A stretch of DNA of 64,000 nucleotides from Nostoc sp. PCC 7107 (GTDB lineage: Bacteria; Cyanobacteriota; Cyanobacteriia; Cyanobacteriales; Nostocaceae), in contig NC_019676.1 of the NCBI RefSeq assembly GCF_000316625.1, positions 1,041,001-1,105,000 of the forward strand, in the 5' to 3' direction. The position numbers and the translations under genes are program-made. The notes under the pieces were generated by a model. That model was not told the origin of the DNA. It saw only the letters and a program-made list of their open reading frames with translations, and searched no databases. This document shows, piece by piece, positions 30,392-39,580 of the stretch. Numbering within the stretch: the first letter of the stretch is position 1; each line of letters opens with the position of its first letter.

Positions 30392-30504
30392 GTAGCAAAG
30401 CCAAAAGGGGATTCTTTAATGGGATGATGAAGGGAAGTTTTAAGTATGTAGAATGAAGCGTAAAGTTTCAATTCTCTCATGCTTCCTCTCAGCCTACTCT
30501 AAGT

Positions 30505-30541
30505 AAAAGAAACTGCCCTGCGGGTATTTACTGTTTCTTTT
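30505..30541 (+). terminator. Possible terminator of psaE
   Basis: AAAAGAAAC at 30505-30513 pairs with GTTTCTTTT at 30533-30541, ending in a T-run, over 110 bp after psaE. The stem is AU-rich. Confidence 0.5.
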
Positions 30542-30630
30542 TGAGAGAATGGATATCCACCGATAGGTGCGTACAGTACTTCCTCTCATCTTTCCTGACC
30601 CCTAGATAAATTGCTTACTTATCAGTTTCA

Positions 30631-31467
30631 ATGCCTGAACTGCCTGAAGTTGAAACAGTCCGCCGGGGTCTAAATCAATTGACCCTAAATCAAAACATTA
30701 CGGGTGGAGATGTGTTGCTAAATCGCACCATCGCCTACCCGTTTTCTGTAGATGAGTTTATTCATGAAATCAAAGGTAGTGCCATAATGACTTGGCATCG
30801 CCGTGGTAAATATCTCCTCTCTGAACTATCCTCTTCTGCTGGCTACCTTGGTGTACATTTGCGGATGACTGGTCAATTATTATGGCTGCACCGTGATGAA
30901 CCATTGCACAAGCACACAAGAGTCAGAATATTTTTTGGGGATCAACAAGAATTGCGCTTTGTTGACCAACGCACATTCGGTCAAATGTGGTGGGTTCCGC
31001 CTAAAGTTGCGGTAGAAAGTGTGATGACTGGTTTAGCTAAACTAGCAGCCGACCCATTTTCCCCAGAATTCACTGTCGAGTATCTCGCAGCTAAACTGCA
31101 AAACCGTCGCCGTCCAATTAAAACTGCATTATTAGACCAATCTGTCGTAGCAGGATTAGGTAACATCTACGCCGATGAAGCATTATTTAAATGTGGCGTG
31201 TTACCAGAAACTTTGTGTACAGATTTGCAGCTAAAGCAAATTCAGCAGCTACGCCAAGTCATCATTGAAGTCTTAGAAACCAGCATTGCAGCTGGCGGTA
31301 CAACCTTTAGTAACTTCCTCAACGTCAAGGGGATCAACGGTAACTATGGTGGTGTCGCCTGGGTTTACAACCGTACTGGGGAACCTTGCCGAGTTTGTAG
31401 TAATGTCATTCAGCGAATTAAATTAGGTGGGCGTTCTAGTCATTTCTGCCCCCAGTGTCAGCGTTAA
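30631..31467 (+). CDS. mutM: Formamidopyrimidine-DNA glycosylase
   Basis: 278 residues. The N-terminal PELPEVETVRRGL (catalytic Pro2 and Glu3 after Met removal) and C-terminal zinc finger CRVC...FCPQCQR are both present. The enzyme excises 8-oxoguanine and formamidopyrimidines, relevant to oxidative damage from photosynthesis. A palindromic terminator follows. Confidence 0.96.
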   Translation: MPELPEVETVRRGLNQLTLNQNITGGDVLLNRTIAYPFSVDEFIHEIKGSAIMTWHRRGKYLLSELSSSAGYLGVHLRMTGQLLWLHRDEPLHKHTRVRIFFGDQQELRFVDQRTFGQMWWVPPKVAVESVMTGLAKLAADPFSPEFTVEYLAAKLQNRRRPIKTALLDQSVVAGLGNIYADEALFKCGVLPETLCTDLQLKQIQQLRQVIIEVLETSIAAGGTTFSNFLNVKGINGNYGGVAWVYNRTGEPCRVCSNVIQRIKLGGRSSHFCPQCQR

Positions 31468-31474
31468 TGGATTC

Positions 31475-31507
31475 AGATCCCCGACTTGGCGAAGAAGTCG
31501 GGGATCT
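31475..31507 (+). terminator. Palindromic hairpin after mutM
   Basis: AGATCCCCGACTT / AAGTCGGGGATCT, a perfect 13-bp stem with a 7-base loop, 8 bp after the stop. The same sequence type is a dispersed repeat in Nostocales, so it may be a repeat doubling as terminator. Confidence 0.7.
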
Positions 31508-31644
31508 AAATAGTAGTACATGACGATTTTATCTAGATTGGAATGGATAAATTAAATGTCTCAAAGCGATCGCTTTGAGATTTAGCATATTGGTGCAAGC
31601 TAAAATCCTCTATGGAACAATCTGCAAACTAAAGAGGGGAATTT

Positions 31645-31860
31645 ATGCCAGTCAAAAAAGGAGACATCGTTCGCGCTGTCCGCGAAAAGCTAGAAAATAG
31701 TGTCGAAGCCAAAGCCAGTGATACACGTTTTCCGGCTTACTTGTTTGAAACTCAGGGTGAAGTTGTGGATATTAAAGGTGATTATGCCTTTGTGAAGTTC
31801 GGACAAGTACCAACGCCAAATATTTGGTTACGTTTAGACCAGTTGGAAGAATTTAAGTAA
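31645..31860 (+). CDS. ndhO: NAD(P)H-quinone oxidoreductase subunit O
   Basis: 71 residues: [53 protein letters not shown]...[10 protein letters not shown]. This is the NdhO pattern of the cyanobacterial NDH-1 complex, an oxygenic-photosynthesis-specific peripheral subunit. GAGGGG precedes the ATG. Confidence 0.95.
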   Translation: MPVKKGDIVRAVREKLENSVEAKASDTRFPAYLFETQGEVVDIKGDYAFVKFGQVPTPNIWLRLDQLEEFK

Positions 31861-31916
31861 GCATTCCATCCTCAGACTAAAGGATGTGGTTGATGGACTG
31901 AACACGAATCACAATT

Positions 31917-31941
31917 AAAAGGTGGGTAATGCCCACCTTTT
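31917..31941 (+). terminator. Rho-independent terminator of ndhO
   Basis: AAAAGGTGGG-taatg-CCCACCTTTT: a 10-bp stem ending in T4, about 57 bp after the stop. Confidence 0.75.
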
Positions 31942-32056
31942 AAGTTACAAGCTGGCGATCGCAGTTATCCACTGTATATAGTAGTGATTCCAATGCAGAG
32001 TCCGCGGAGTTAAACGCGGAAGCTGCTCAAATTTCATTAAATTACGAATTAATTCT

Positions 32057-33022
32057 ATGTCTTCCTCTATACTTTGCCATTTACCGCGCGTCACCATTAT
32101 TGGTGCTGGTAGAGTTGGTAGCACTCTCGCTCAACGTATTGCTGAGAAAAATTTAGCAGATGTGATCTTACTCGATATCCTTGAGGGTATGCCTCAAGGG
32201 TTGGCATTGGATTTAATGGAGGCTAGGGGAATTGAAATACATAACCGTCAGATTATCGGTACCAATAATTACGCTGATACTGCTGGTTCGGAAATTGTGG
32301 TGATAACTGCTGGACTTCCCCGTAAACCAGGGATGAGTCGGGATGATTTGCTGAGAACTAACGCCAAGATTGTTGTCGAAGCAGCGAAAAATGCGATCGC
32401 TCATTCTCCCAATGCTATTTTTATTGTCGTCACCAACCCTTTAGATGTGATGACTTATTTAGCTTGGCAAGCGACAGGGTTATCTCGTAGTCGCATTATG
32501 GGTATGGCTGGAGTTTTAGACTCAGCTAGATTTGAAACTTTCATCGCTTTAGAATTGGGTGTGTTACCTGCGGATGTGAAAGCGATGGTATTAGGTAGCC
32601 ACGGTGATTTGATGGTTCCTTTATCACATTATGCCACAGTTAACGGCATTCCTCTCACAGAATTATTAGATGCAGCGACAATTGAGCGATTAATAGAAAG
32701 AACCCGCAACGGTGGTGCAGAAATTGTGGAATTGATGCAGACAGGTGGTGCATTTTTTGCCCCTGCATCTGCAACAAGTTTAATGGTGGAATCAATATTA
32801 TTAAATCAATCGCGTTTGTTACCAATAGCGACTTATTTACAAGGCGAATACGGTTTAAATGATGTGGTAATTGGTGTGCCTTGTCGCTTAGGTTGCGCTG
32901 GTATAGAAAGTATTGTGGAATTAAATTTAAGTGATAGCGAACACGAAGCTTTGCAGACTTCGGCTAAATCTGTGCGAAAAAATATCGAGCGATCGCAAGA
33001 AATTTTAGCAGCACAGTCATAA
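32057..33022 (+). CDS. mdh: Malate dehydrogenase
   Basis: 321 residues of the LDH-like MDH group. The NAD site is IIGAGRVGSTLAQ near residue 14-26, the substrate loop GLPRKPGMSRDDLL has the two arginines of malate enzymes, and the catalytic His lies in GSHGDLMVPL. It interconverts malate and oxaloacetate. No TCA neighbours are present. Confidence 0.92.
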   Translation: MSSSILCHLPRVTIIGAGRVGSTLAQRIAEKNLADVILLDILEGMPQGLALDLMEARGIEIHNRQIIGTNNYADTAGSEIVVITAGLPRKPGMSRDDLLRTNAKIVVEAAKNAIAHSPNAIFIVVTNPLDVMTYLAWQATGLSRSRIMGMAGVLDSARFETFIALELGVLPADVKAMVLGSHGDLMVPLSHYATVNGIPLTELLDAATIERLIERTRNGGAEIVELMQTGGAFFAPASATSLMVESILLNQSRLLPIATYLQGEYGLNDVVIGVPCRLGCAGIESIVELNLSDSEHEALQTSAKSVRKNIERSQEILAAQS

Positions 33023-33256
33023 TTTTGCTTCACCTTACTTAGTGAAAAATTATGCATAAACAAATCTGCAATAACTACATTTTAATAAACGTAATTTGTT
33101 TGACATATATTCAGACGACACTGTACTCATAGTGGCGTTTTTTTGTATTGGCTATTTTTCTAGAATGTTCAGCAATTCCTCGGTTATTTTTTATTCTCAC
33201 AATAATTTAAAAATAAACAGTCGCTAGGATGTTTTTTGCTAAGAAAAATACTTAAT

Positions 33257-33916
33257 ATGCCAACACAGAATATAGCTCAAACTAAAACTCGTCTTCTTCT
33301 AGCTTTGTGGGATTTGGGAGGATCACAGCAGGAAGTTAAAAAAGGCCAACTGACAAAGCGCATTGTCTCTAAAGGTAAAAAAGCAGCAGATTACCAGGGT
33401 GTGTTTGAGGAATTACGAAAACAGGGTGCGATCGCAATTTCTAAAACTGGTTATTCTCTCGCATCTCCCAAAGGTTTGGAGGTACTAGGCGAAGGTTTGA
33501 GAAGTTCGGAGTTTAAGTTTGATGGAACTATTGTTGGTACTTGGGCTGCAAATGCACTAGTGAAGTGGATTAGTGGAATCAGTAGCGTAGTTAGTAGTAC
33601 ATCTGCATCAATAAAAAGTAGTAAGAGTGCGATCGCTTCTTATGACGAGTTTAAGTCAACAGTGCTGGAAGTATACGACAAGTTGAATTATGAATACAAC
33701 TTCAATCATCTAGTACCCATTTATCGACTTAGAAGACAAGTAGGCGATCGCTTAAGCCGTACAGAATTTAATGATTGGCTGCTAGAAATGCAAGCTGACG
33801 ATATTTTGCAACTACAAGGCGGAAGTGTAGAAGATAGCGCACCAGACAAGATAGAAGATTCTATCACCACAGTATTAGATGGATTACGCTGTTACGCCAG
33901 AATGTTGAAAGCATAA
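33257..33916 (+). CDS. Winged-helix protein, first gene of a three-gene system
   Basis: 219 residues from MPTQNIAQTKTRLLLALWDLGG (an upstream TTG at 33236 is less likely). Residues about 1-85 look like a winged helix: helix TRLLLALWDLG, KGQLTKRI, recognition-like DYQGVFEELRKQGAI, then wing AISKTGYSLASPKG. A Ser-rich linker follows, then a second compact domain at about 140-219 (NHLVPIYRLRRQVGDRLSRTEFNDWLLEMQADDILQLQGG) that may be another winged helix. It likely binds DNA or serves as adaptor to the ATPase. The next gene starts 41 bp later. Confidence 0.72.
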   Translation: MPTQNIAQTKTRLLLALWDLGGSQQEVKKGQLTKRIVSKGKKAADYQGVFEELRKQGAIAISKTGYSLASPKGLEVLGEGLRSSEFKFDGTIVGTWAANALVKWISGISSVVSSTSASIKSSKSAIASYDEFKSTVLEVYDKLNYEYNFNHLVPIYRLRRQVGDRLSRTEFNDWLLEMQADDILQLQGGSVEDSAPDKIEDSITTVLDGLRCYARMLKA

Positions 33917-33957
33917 TTTTTTGTACGCCTCACTCAATAAACATCATCTCAAAAATT

Positions 33958-35841
33958 ATGATTGCTACCACATCTACCATTGATGACCTAATTAGAAATA
34001 AAAATCCATTTGCCGGACATATTGTTGTCAGACCGCAACAAATATGGGGAAAAAGTTATCCTGATGTTCCATTAATTAATGCTCATGCTTCTGATGCAGT
34101 ATTTAATGCAGTTGAACAAATCCGCCAAGGAAAACGTGAGACTGTAGGCATTACTATAACTGCTGAAAAAGGATTGGGTAAGAGCCATATTATTAGTCGC
34201 ATTCGTCATCGCTTACAAGCAGAAAATACTGCTTTATTTATCTACATGGGTAAGTATGACAACCTTAATCAGATTAAATCTCAATTTCTGCAAACAGTTG
34301 CTTCTAGCCTGAGAGCTTATGGCAGTCAAGAATTGATGCAGTGGCAAGAAATAGCAGCAGCTTTAATTAATGAAGCGAAGAAATGCAAATATACACCACA
34401 GCAATATATCAATGGCTACCCAAATTTGTTAAAAAACTCACCAAGGATAATTGATGATTTAACAGAAGTAGTTCTGAAAATTAAGCCTGAGATTACTAAT
34501 CCCTATATTATTCGAGCTATTCTATGGACACTTTCTAATCCACATGCTCAGTATGCAACTTATTGGTTATCAGGGTTAGAAATTACACAAATACAAGCTG
34601 ATTCGCTAGGTCTGCCAAACTCCAAAAATGACGATAAAGAAGCTGAGGCTTTAAGTAATGTTCGCCAAATATTAGATATAACTAGCAATTATAAAGTTCC
34701 CGTAATCTGTTTCGATGAATTAGATATTGCAGATATCTCCGACACAGGATTTACCGCACCTCAAATTGTCGCTAATTTAGTCAAGGATTTATACAACAGT
34801 CTCAAACGAGGTGTTTTACTACTATCCATGTATCCCGAAACATGGAATGAGCAAATTAGAACATTACCACAGGCTGATGCAGTAATTGATAGATTAGCAA
34901 GTGAAAAATCTGACAGGCAACCGATAGCATTAAATTATCTTAATTCTGATAATGTTGTTGCGCTTGTTCAAGCATGGCTAAAGGATTTTTATCAAGATAA
35001 TCAGGAAAATCCACCATATCCTCTTTATCCATTTGACGAAAATAAACTAAAAGAACTTGGGAAAGGAAGACCAACTTTAAGGTCGGTTCTAAAATGGTGT
35101 GCAGAAAATTTTGTGTCTCCTCTAAATCAAGATGACATAACCCTACCTCCGCCCGTTAAAATGCCTTCACAACAACTACATCCAGTTAAAGCATATTTCG
35201 ATAATGAATTAGCCAATACAGAAGCTTCTATAGCTTCATTAATGGAAGACGAAAAAACTATTGGTGATGCACTTCAATTAGTATTCCGTAGTTTAATTGG
35301 TGAAACGTTAGAAGGAGTAGAAATTGAAGCTATTGAACGAATACCTAACCAAGAACATATAGATTTTAAAATTGTTGGTAATAATAAAAAAGTTAAAATT
35401 GGAGTGGATGTATTACAACAAACCGGTGGTGGCTCTGTAACCACAGCTTTGAGTAAGCTCATTGATTATAAAAAGTTTCATTTAACTCGTGGTTGCTTAG
35501 TACGTTCTAAGAAAATTAATCGTGGAGCAGCATTAGCTCAACAACATCTGCAAAAACTTCTGCAAAAATTAGGTGGAGAGTGGGTATTATTGCAACCTCT
35601 AGACATAAAACCTATTTTAGCCATCTATTCTGTTTGGGATAACAGGAATAGTTATGAATTAACAGAGGAACAGGTATTTGATTTTATTCAGCAAAATCAA
35701 ATAGCTATCAATAATCCTTTAATTCGAGAAATTCTCAGCGATCCTTCTGGACAAGAACCGGATAATCTGACTGATGATGACTTACCTATGAGAATACCTC
35801 AAAGTGTTTCTATCGCTGACAATATCGTACTAACTCTATAA
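33958..35841 (+). CDS. P-loop ATPase, second gene of a three-gene system
   Basis: 627 residues. Walker A AEKGLGKS ends at K75-S76, preceded by a beta strand (VGITIT). Walker B is VICFDELD (D253, E254). This looks like an AAA/KAP-type NTPase; the N-terminal motif NPFAGHIVVRPQQIWGKSYPDV precedes the P-loop. The C-terminal part, about 430-580 (HIDFKIV...VKIGVDVLQQ), has restriction-endonuclease-like beta strands but lacks a clear ExK, so it may be a degenerate nuclease fold. It is coupled to the nuclease gene 10 bp downstream. I do not recognise a named system. Confidence 0.8.
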   Translation: MIATTSTIDDLIRNKNPFAGHIVVRPQQIWGKSYPDVPLINAHASDAVFNAVEQIRQGKRETVGITITAEKGLGKSHIISRIRHRLQAENTALFIYMGKYDNLNQIKSQFLQTVASSLRAYGSQELMQWQEIAAALINEAKKCKYTPQQYINGYPNLLKNSPRIIDDLTEVVLKIKPEITNPYIIRAILWTLSNPHAQYATYWLSGLEITQIQADSLGLPNSKNDDKEAEALSNVRQILDITSNYKVPVICFDELDIADISDTGFTAPQIVANLVKDLYNSLKRGVLLLSMYPETWNEQIRTLPQADAVIDRLASEKSDRQPIALNYLNSDNVVALVQAWLKDFYQDNQENPPYPLYPFDENKLKELGKGRPTLRSVLKWCAENFVSPLNQDDITLPPPVKMPSQQLHPVKAYFDNELANTEASIASLMEDEKTIGDALQLVFRSLIGETLEGVEIEAIERIPNQEHIDFKIVGNNKKVKIGVDVLQQTGGGSVTTALSKLIDYKKFHLTRGCLVRSKKINRGAALAQQHLQKLLQKLGGEWVLLQPLDIKPILAIYSVWDNRNSYELTEEQVFDFIQQNQIAINNPLIREILSDPSGQEPDNLTDDDLPMRIPQSVSIADNIVLTL

Positions 35842-35851
35842 ATAATTAAAC

Positions 35852-37312
35852 ATGAATCCGCTGTTTTCACTGCCAACAGCTTTGTGTTTACATGCCCCTG
35901 AAATTGAAGCCTTAATTCAGGGGCAAACAATAGCAGCTATGCCCAAGATGTTTATTCGTCCTGGGCAGAGATTTGCTCTTTATCCAGCACAAAGTTTACA
36001 AAGTTCATTACCGTTTGAGAGATACTATCGTTTACATCTGGATGCTACTAATAAATCGAATATTAAAGCTTGGGCTAAATGTGAACTTTGCCAAATTTTA
36101 GATGAAACTAAACCATTAGATATTTTGTCTAAATTAACAATATTTTCACCAGCAGCTTTAAAGGGAATAATTCAGCAGCAACAGAATATTTTCTTAGCTT
36201 ATTTGCGTGTCTATAAATTAGCTAGTTATCAAGAATTAACAAGTAACTCGAATATTCAAGATAAAATAGGTAAATTTGTTAGTCTACCAAGTTCTCTAAC
36301 TGTAACTGAAGAATTACCAGTATTAAGCGATCGCACCTTCGCCCAACGCAAACAGCAATTAGAAAAATTAGAACCACCATTACACCCTGAACTAGAGGAA
36401 TTGCAGAGTGCGTTAGCTTCTATTGCAATTACTAACCCAGCTGCGAAAAGTTTAGATGATGATATTAAAGTATTTTTAGGTTGGAGTAGTATTCAGCAGA
36501 GGCAGAAACCTAATCACGATTTAGCTTGGATTAATAAAATTGCAGCATTGGGTAATCGTAGTAAACAAGAAGATGAGGTCAAGAGCAATTATCAAGCTGG
36601 GACAGATTTTGAAAATATAGTGCGTGATAGCCTCAAATTTATAGGTTTTACTGTTGATCATACTCATAAAGGTGGTGCTGGTGGTTTAGATTTATTTTGT
36701 TCTAAACCATATCCTCTTTTTGGGGAATGTAAAGCAGGAAAAAAAATTCCCAATGATACAGCAGTACAACTATTAAACTTAGGAAGCCTACATCGCTTAG
36801 ATGTTTTCAATCAAGCTGTTAAATTAATCATTGGCCCTGGCGAACCAACAAACCAACTTAAAGACGCTGCTACAGTACATAGTATGGCTATTATTAACCC
36901 AGAAACTCTTGAAAAACTAGTCAAACTCCAAAGCACTTATCGCAACTCAGTAGACTTATTTAAACTCAGACAATATCTAAAACCTGGTCAATCTGATGAA
37001 GAAGTTGAAAAATATATCGAACAAATTTATACTGCAATAAATTTGCGATCGCAGATTATCACAGCACTAAAAGAATTAGCTGAACAAGATAATGAAAGTT
37101 CAAGAGCCATACACCATAAATTTACAGTAACAGAAATTCGCGCCCACTATAATGCCAAACATAATCCTAAACTAAATGATGATATAGTTCATGATTTACT
37201 GATTGAACTTTCATCACCATTAACAGGCTATTTAGGTAGGGAAAAAGGAACTGATTGGAAGAGCGATCGCTTTTATTTTCTCCGTGAACTATCTATTAAC
37301 TCCAGCTACTAA
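35852..37312 (+). CDS. PD-(D/E)XK nuclease-like protein, third gene of a three-gene system
   Basis: 486 residues. Residues about 250-310 carry a restriction-like core: E254 in GTDFENIVRDSLKFIGF, then D280 in GAGGLDLFC and E292-C-K294 in PLFGECKAG, the D...ExK arrangement of Mrr-type endonucleases. The N-terminal half (1-230; FIRPGQRFALYPAQSL) is unrecognised and could be a recognition domain. The tail (390-486) is helical. The gene is AT-rich with HIP1 sites like its neighbours, so recent transfer from a distant source is not obvious. DNA cleavage is inferred, not shown. Confidence 0.78.
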   Translation: MNPLFSLPTALCLHAPEIEALIQGQTIAAMPKMFIRPGQRFALYPAQSLQSSLPFERYYRLHLDATNKSNIKAWAKCELCQILDETKPLDILSKLTIFSPAALKGIIQQQQNIFLAYLRVYKLASYQELTSNSNIQDKIGKFVSLPSSLTVTEELPVLSDRTFAQRKQQLEKLEPPLHPELEELQSALASIAITNPAAKSLDDDIKVFLGWSSIQQRQKPNHDLAWINKIAALGNRSKQEDEVKSNYQAGTDFENIVRDSLKFIGFTVDHTHKGGAGGLDLFCSKPYPLFGECKAGKKIPNDTAVQLLNLGSLHRLDVFNQAVKLIIGPGEPTNQLKDAATVHSMAIINPETLEKLVKLQSTYRNSVDLFKLRQYLKPGQSDEEVEKYIEQIYTAINLRSQIITALKELAEQDNESSRAIHHKFTVTEIRAHYNAKHNPKLNDDIVHDLLIELSSPLTGYLGREKGTDWKSDRFYFLRELSINSSY

Positions 37313-37449
37313 AATAACTCTGTGTTCTTTACGCCCGCCGTTCGCGCAAGTTCTTTGTAGTTCGCTCCAAAAAAAATAGGCAGTAGTAATTAATACCACC
37401 GCCTTTAATCAACACCAGTTTAATCTATCGCCACAACATTAGTTATTTC

Positions 37450-37710
37450 TTAACGTCCATATTCATTAGCAGGATCGCCATAAGGATCTTCACTAGCGGG
37501 GCTTAAATTGCTGTACTCATCAGCAGAGTCGCCATCCGGAGATTGAGAGGTTGGACTTAAGCCGCCATAAATTTGCTCTTCGGGAGTAACATAGTCATCT
37601 TCGCTGGCTTGGCTCACCTCGCGATCGCTATAATCTGTATCCTGTTCAAACTCATCATTATTTGAGCCTGTGAAGAACTCTTTCGCTTTTTGAAAAAAGC
37701 CGTCTACCAT
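37450..37710 (-). CDS. Small acidic repeat protein, hypothetical
   Basis: 86 residues, highly acidic and rich in Ser, Asp, Glu, Tyr and Pro. The C-terminus has imperfect repeats LSPTSQSPDGDSADEYS and LSPASEDPYGDPANEYG. It is likely disordered. The N-terminus MVDGFFQKAKEFFTGSNN is amphipathic. AGGAG precedes the ATG by about 6 bases, which supports expression. Function unknown. Confidence 0.65.
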   Translation of the reverse strand: MVDGFFQKAKEFFTGSNNDEFEQDTDYSDREVSQASEDDYVTPEEQIYGGLSPTSQSPDGDSADEYSNLSPASEDPYGDPANEYGR

Positions 37711-37961
37711 AATGATTCTCCTGAATTTTTGTGCTAAATAAATCTATTAAGTTGGCACGCTTTAGGCAGTATATTGTTACGTTGTTTTTTCATTACCCTG
37801 CATTATATAAATGCTGTGTTATTTCAAAATATTTATAATTTTCATTAATTAAATAATGCAGTAATAATTGCAGTTTTTACTCCTGCCTGGGAGAGAATCT
37901 ACATTCATTCTCTAGAAATATACTGTTAACTGAGTTAAAACTATTTTGTGTATCTGCTGAT

Positions 37962-37970
37962 GTAGAGCAG
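37962..37970. repeat. Left target-site duplication of the IS4-like element
   Basis: GTAGAGCAG directly before the left terminal repeat; identical to 39243-39251 after the right end. Confidence 0.9.
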
Positions 37971-39242
37971 CTGAAGGGGTGACAAAGCGGCTGAAGCCAA
38001 GAAAATAGAGGAGCGTGACCGTTTTGGGGTAAAAAAAGATAGGTCAGGTATTCTCAACAAGACCTATCAAATGATAATGTTACCTAAATTCTACCAAAAC
38101 TGCTTTCAAAATGTACTGACACCCGCACAGTACAAGATGCTAGAAATCTTACTAATGCTATTGCAATTTCATAAAACTGTGACAATTGAGAAACTAGCAA
38201 CAGTATTTCCACAACCGATAAAATTTGAAAGTCGGAGGCGGAGTATACAAAGATTTTTACTACTACCTCAGTTGTCGATTCCATATCTGTGGTTTCCCCT
38301 GCTCAAACGATGGGTGAAAAATAGTCTGAAAAGAGGAGAGAAACGGCTAATATTTGCGATTGATAGAACACAATGGCGTTCACAAAATGTATTTGTAATT
38401 AGTTTAATAGAACAAAAAAGAGCAATACCTGTGTACTGGCTATTGTTACCTAAAAAAGGATGTAGCAATTTGGGAGAGCAGAAAAAATTAATTCGTCCAC
38501 TATTGCAGTTATTTAAGGGATATCAAATGCTGGTACTGGGAGATAGAGAATTCCACAGTATAAAACTAGCAAATTGGTTACATAGCAAGGGCATTGACTT
38601 TGTATTGCGTCAGAAACAAGGTACTTATATTCGGCAAGAAAACCAATCACACCAACGCTTACAATCTTTGGGATTAACTCCTGGCATCTCGTTTTTTTTG
38701 ACAGGGATTCAAGCAACTAAACAGAAAGGGTTTGCCAATTTTAATCTCGCCGGATATTACAAGCGCAAATATCGTGGAGTTGTTGAGCCTGCTGGCTGGT
38801 TTTTATTAACTAACCTTGATAGTCTCAAAGATGCCATTAAAGCATTTAAGTTGCGGAGTGGTATCGAAGCCATGTTTAAAGATTGTAAAACTGGAGGGTA
38901 TAATCTCGAATCTACTTATGCTGATGGTCAACGTTTGATAGCACTGATTTTATTAATTGCTATTGCCTATACTTGTGCTATTTTAGTTGGTCGTAATTCT
39001 CGCTCCTCTGGACTACAAAAATATGTTGGTCGTCTGAAGGAGTTACAACGATTGCACCGCCGACATAGTGCTTTTTGGATTGGTTTGTATGGTCAGTTAT
39101 GGGTAGGGGCAATGGAATTTTGGGCTGATTTAGCTCATGAATTGATGCGCCTCAAGCCCAGTAAACTGCCATATTTTCAACAAGGTCTACGGGCTATGAC
39201 TCTTATCCAGTCTGCTTTATAACTTTTTTGTCACCCCTTCAG
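37971..39242 (+). mobile_element. IS4-family-like insertion sequence, 1272 bp
   Basis: Ends are perfect 16-bp inverted repeats: CTGAAGGGGTGACAAA at 37971-37986 and its complement at 39227-39242. The element is flanked by a 9-bp direct duplication GTAGAGCAG, so insertion boundaries are exact and both ends are intact. It contains one transposase gene. The pre-insertion site is intergenic. Confidence 0.92.
38071..39222 (+). CDS. IS4-family transposase
   Basis: 383 residues, DDE type: D in FAIDRTQW, D in LVLGDREFHS, and E in GIEAMFKDCKTGGYNLE, the Y-(2)-R/K-like end of IS4 proteins. A full-length single frame, probably active. It lies inside the 1272-bp element bounded at 37971 and 39242. Confidence 0.93.
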   Translation: MIMLPKFYQNCFQNVLTPAQYKMLEILLMLLQFHKTVTIEKLATVFPQPIKFESRRRSIQRFLLLPQLSIPYLWFPLLKRWVKNSLKRGEKRLIFAIDRTQWRSQNVFVISLIEQKRAIPVYWLLLPKKGCSNLGEQKKLIRPLLQLFKGYQMLVLGDREFHSIKLANWLHSKGIDFVLRQKQGTYIRQENQSHQRLQSLGLTPGISFFLTGIQATKQKGFANFNLAGYYKRKYRGVVEPAGWFLLTNLDSLKDAIKAFKLRSGIEAMFKDCKTGGYNLESTYADGQRLIALILLIAIAYTCAILVGRNSRSSGLQKYVGRLKELQRLHRRHSAFWIGLYGQLWVGAMEFWADLAHELMRLKPSKLPYFQQGLRAMTLIQSAL

Positions 39243-39251
39243 GTAGAGCAG
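39243..39251. repeat. Right target-site duplication of the IS4-like element
   Basis: GTAGAGCAG, matching 37962-37970. Confidence 0.9.
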
Positions 39252-39580
39252 TTCATATATTACAGTTTTGCTGTGTATATTTATATATAAATTTACGTAG
39301 AGATGATTACTAAGTTTTACGTAGAAAAATTTTATTAAATATCTAAAAAGTTGTACTACTTTACAATAGGCATTAAATATAGCGATCGCATCATCCCAAA
39401 TTCTGTTAATTTCGGTAGATATTAAGTCATCTTGTTCTAAAATTTACCCAAAATTCATACTTAGCTACTGTGTAACTTCATTTACAATAATTAGTTTATT
39501 TAATACTGTCGATTAACTTCGATTATACTTACTACACTGGTAACTATCCCTACCAATTATTAAACCTAAAACAAATAACT
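39252..39580. other. Intergenic region
   Basis: 329 bp, AT-rich, with one HIP1 core near 39380. No ORF or RNA recognised. Likely promoter region of the Nif11-like gene. Confidence 0.4.
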
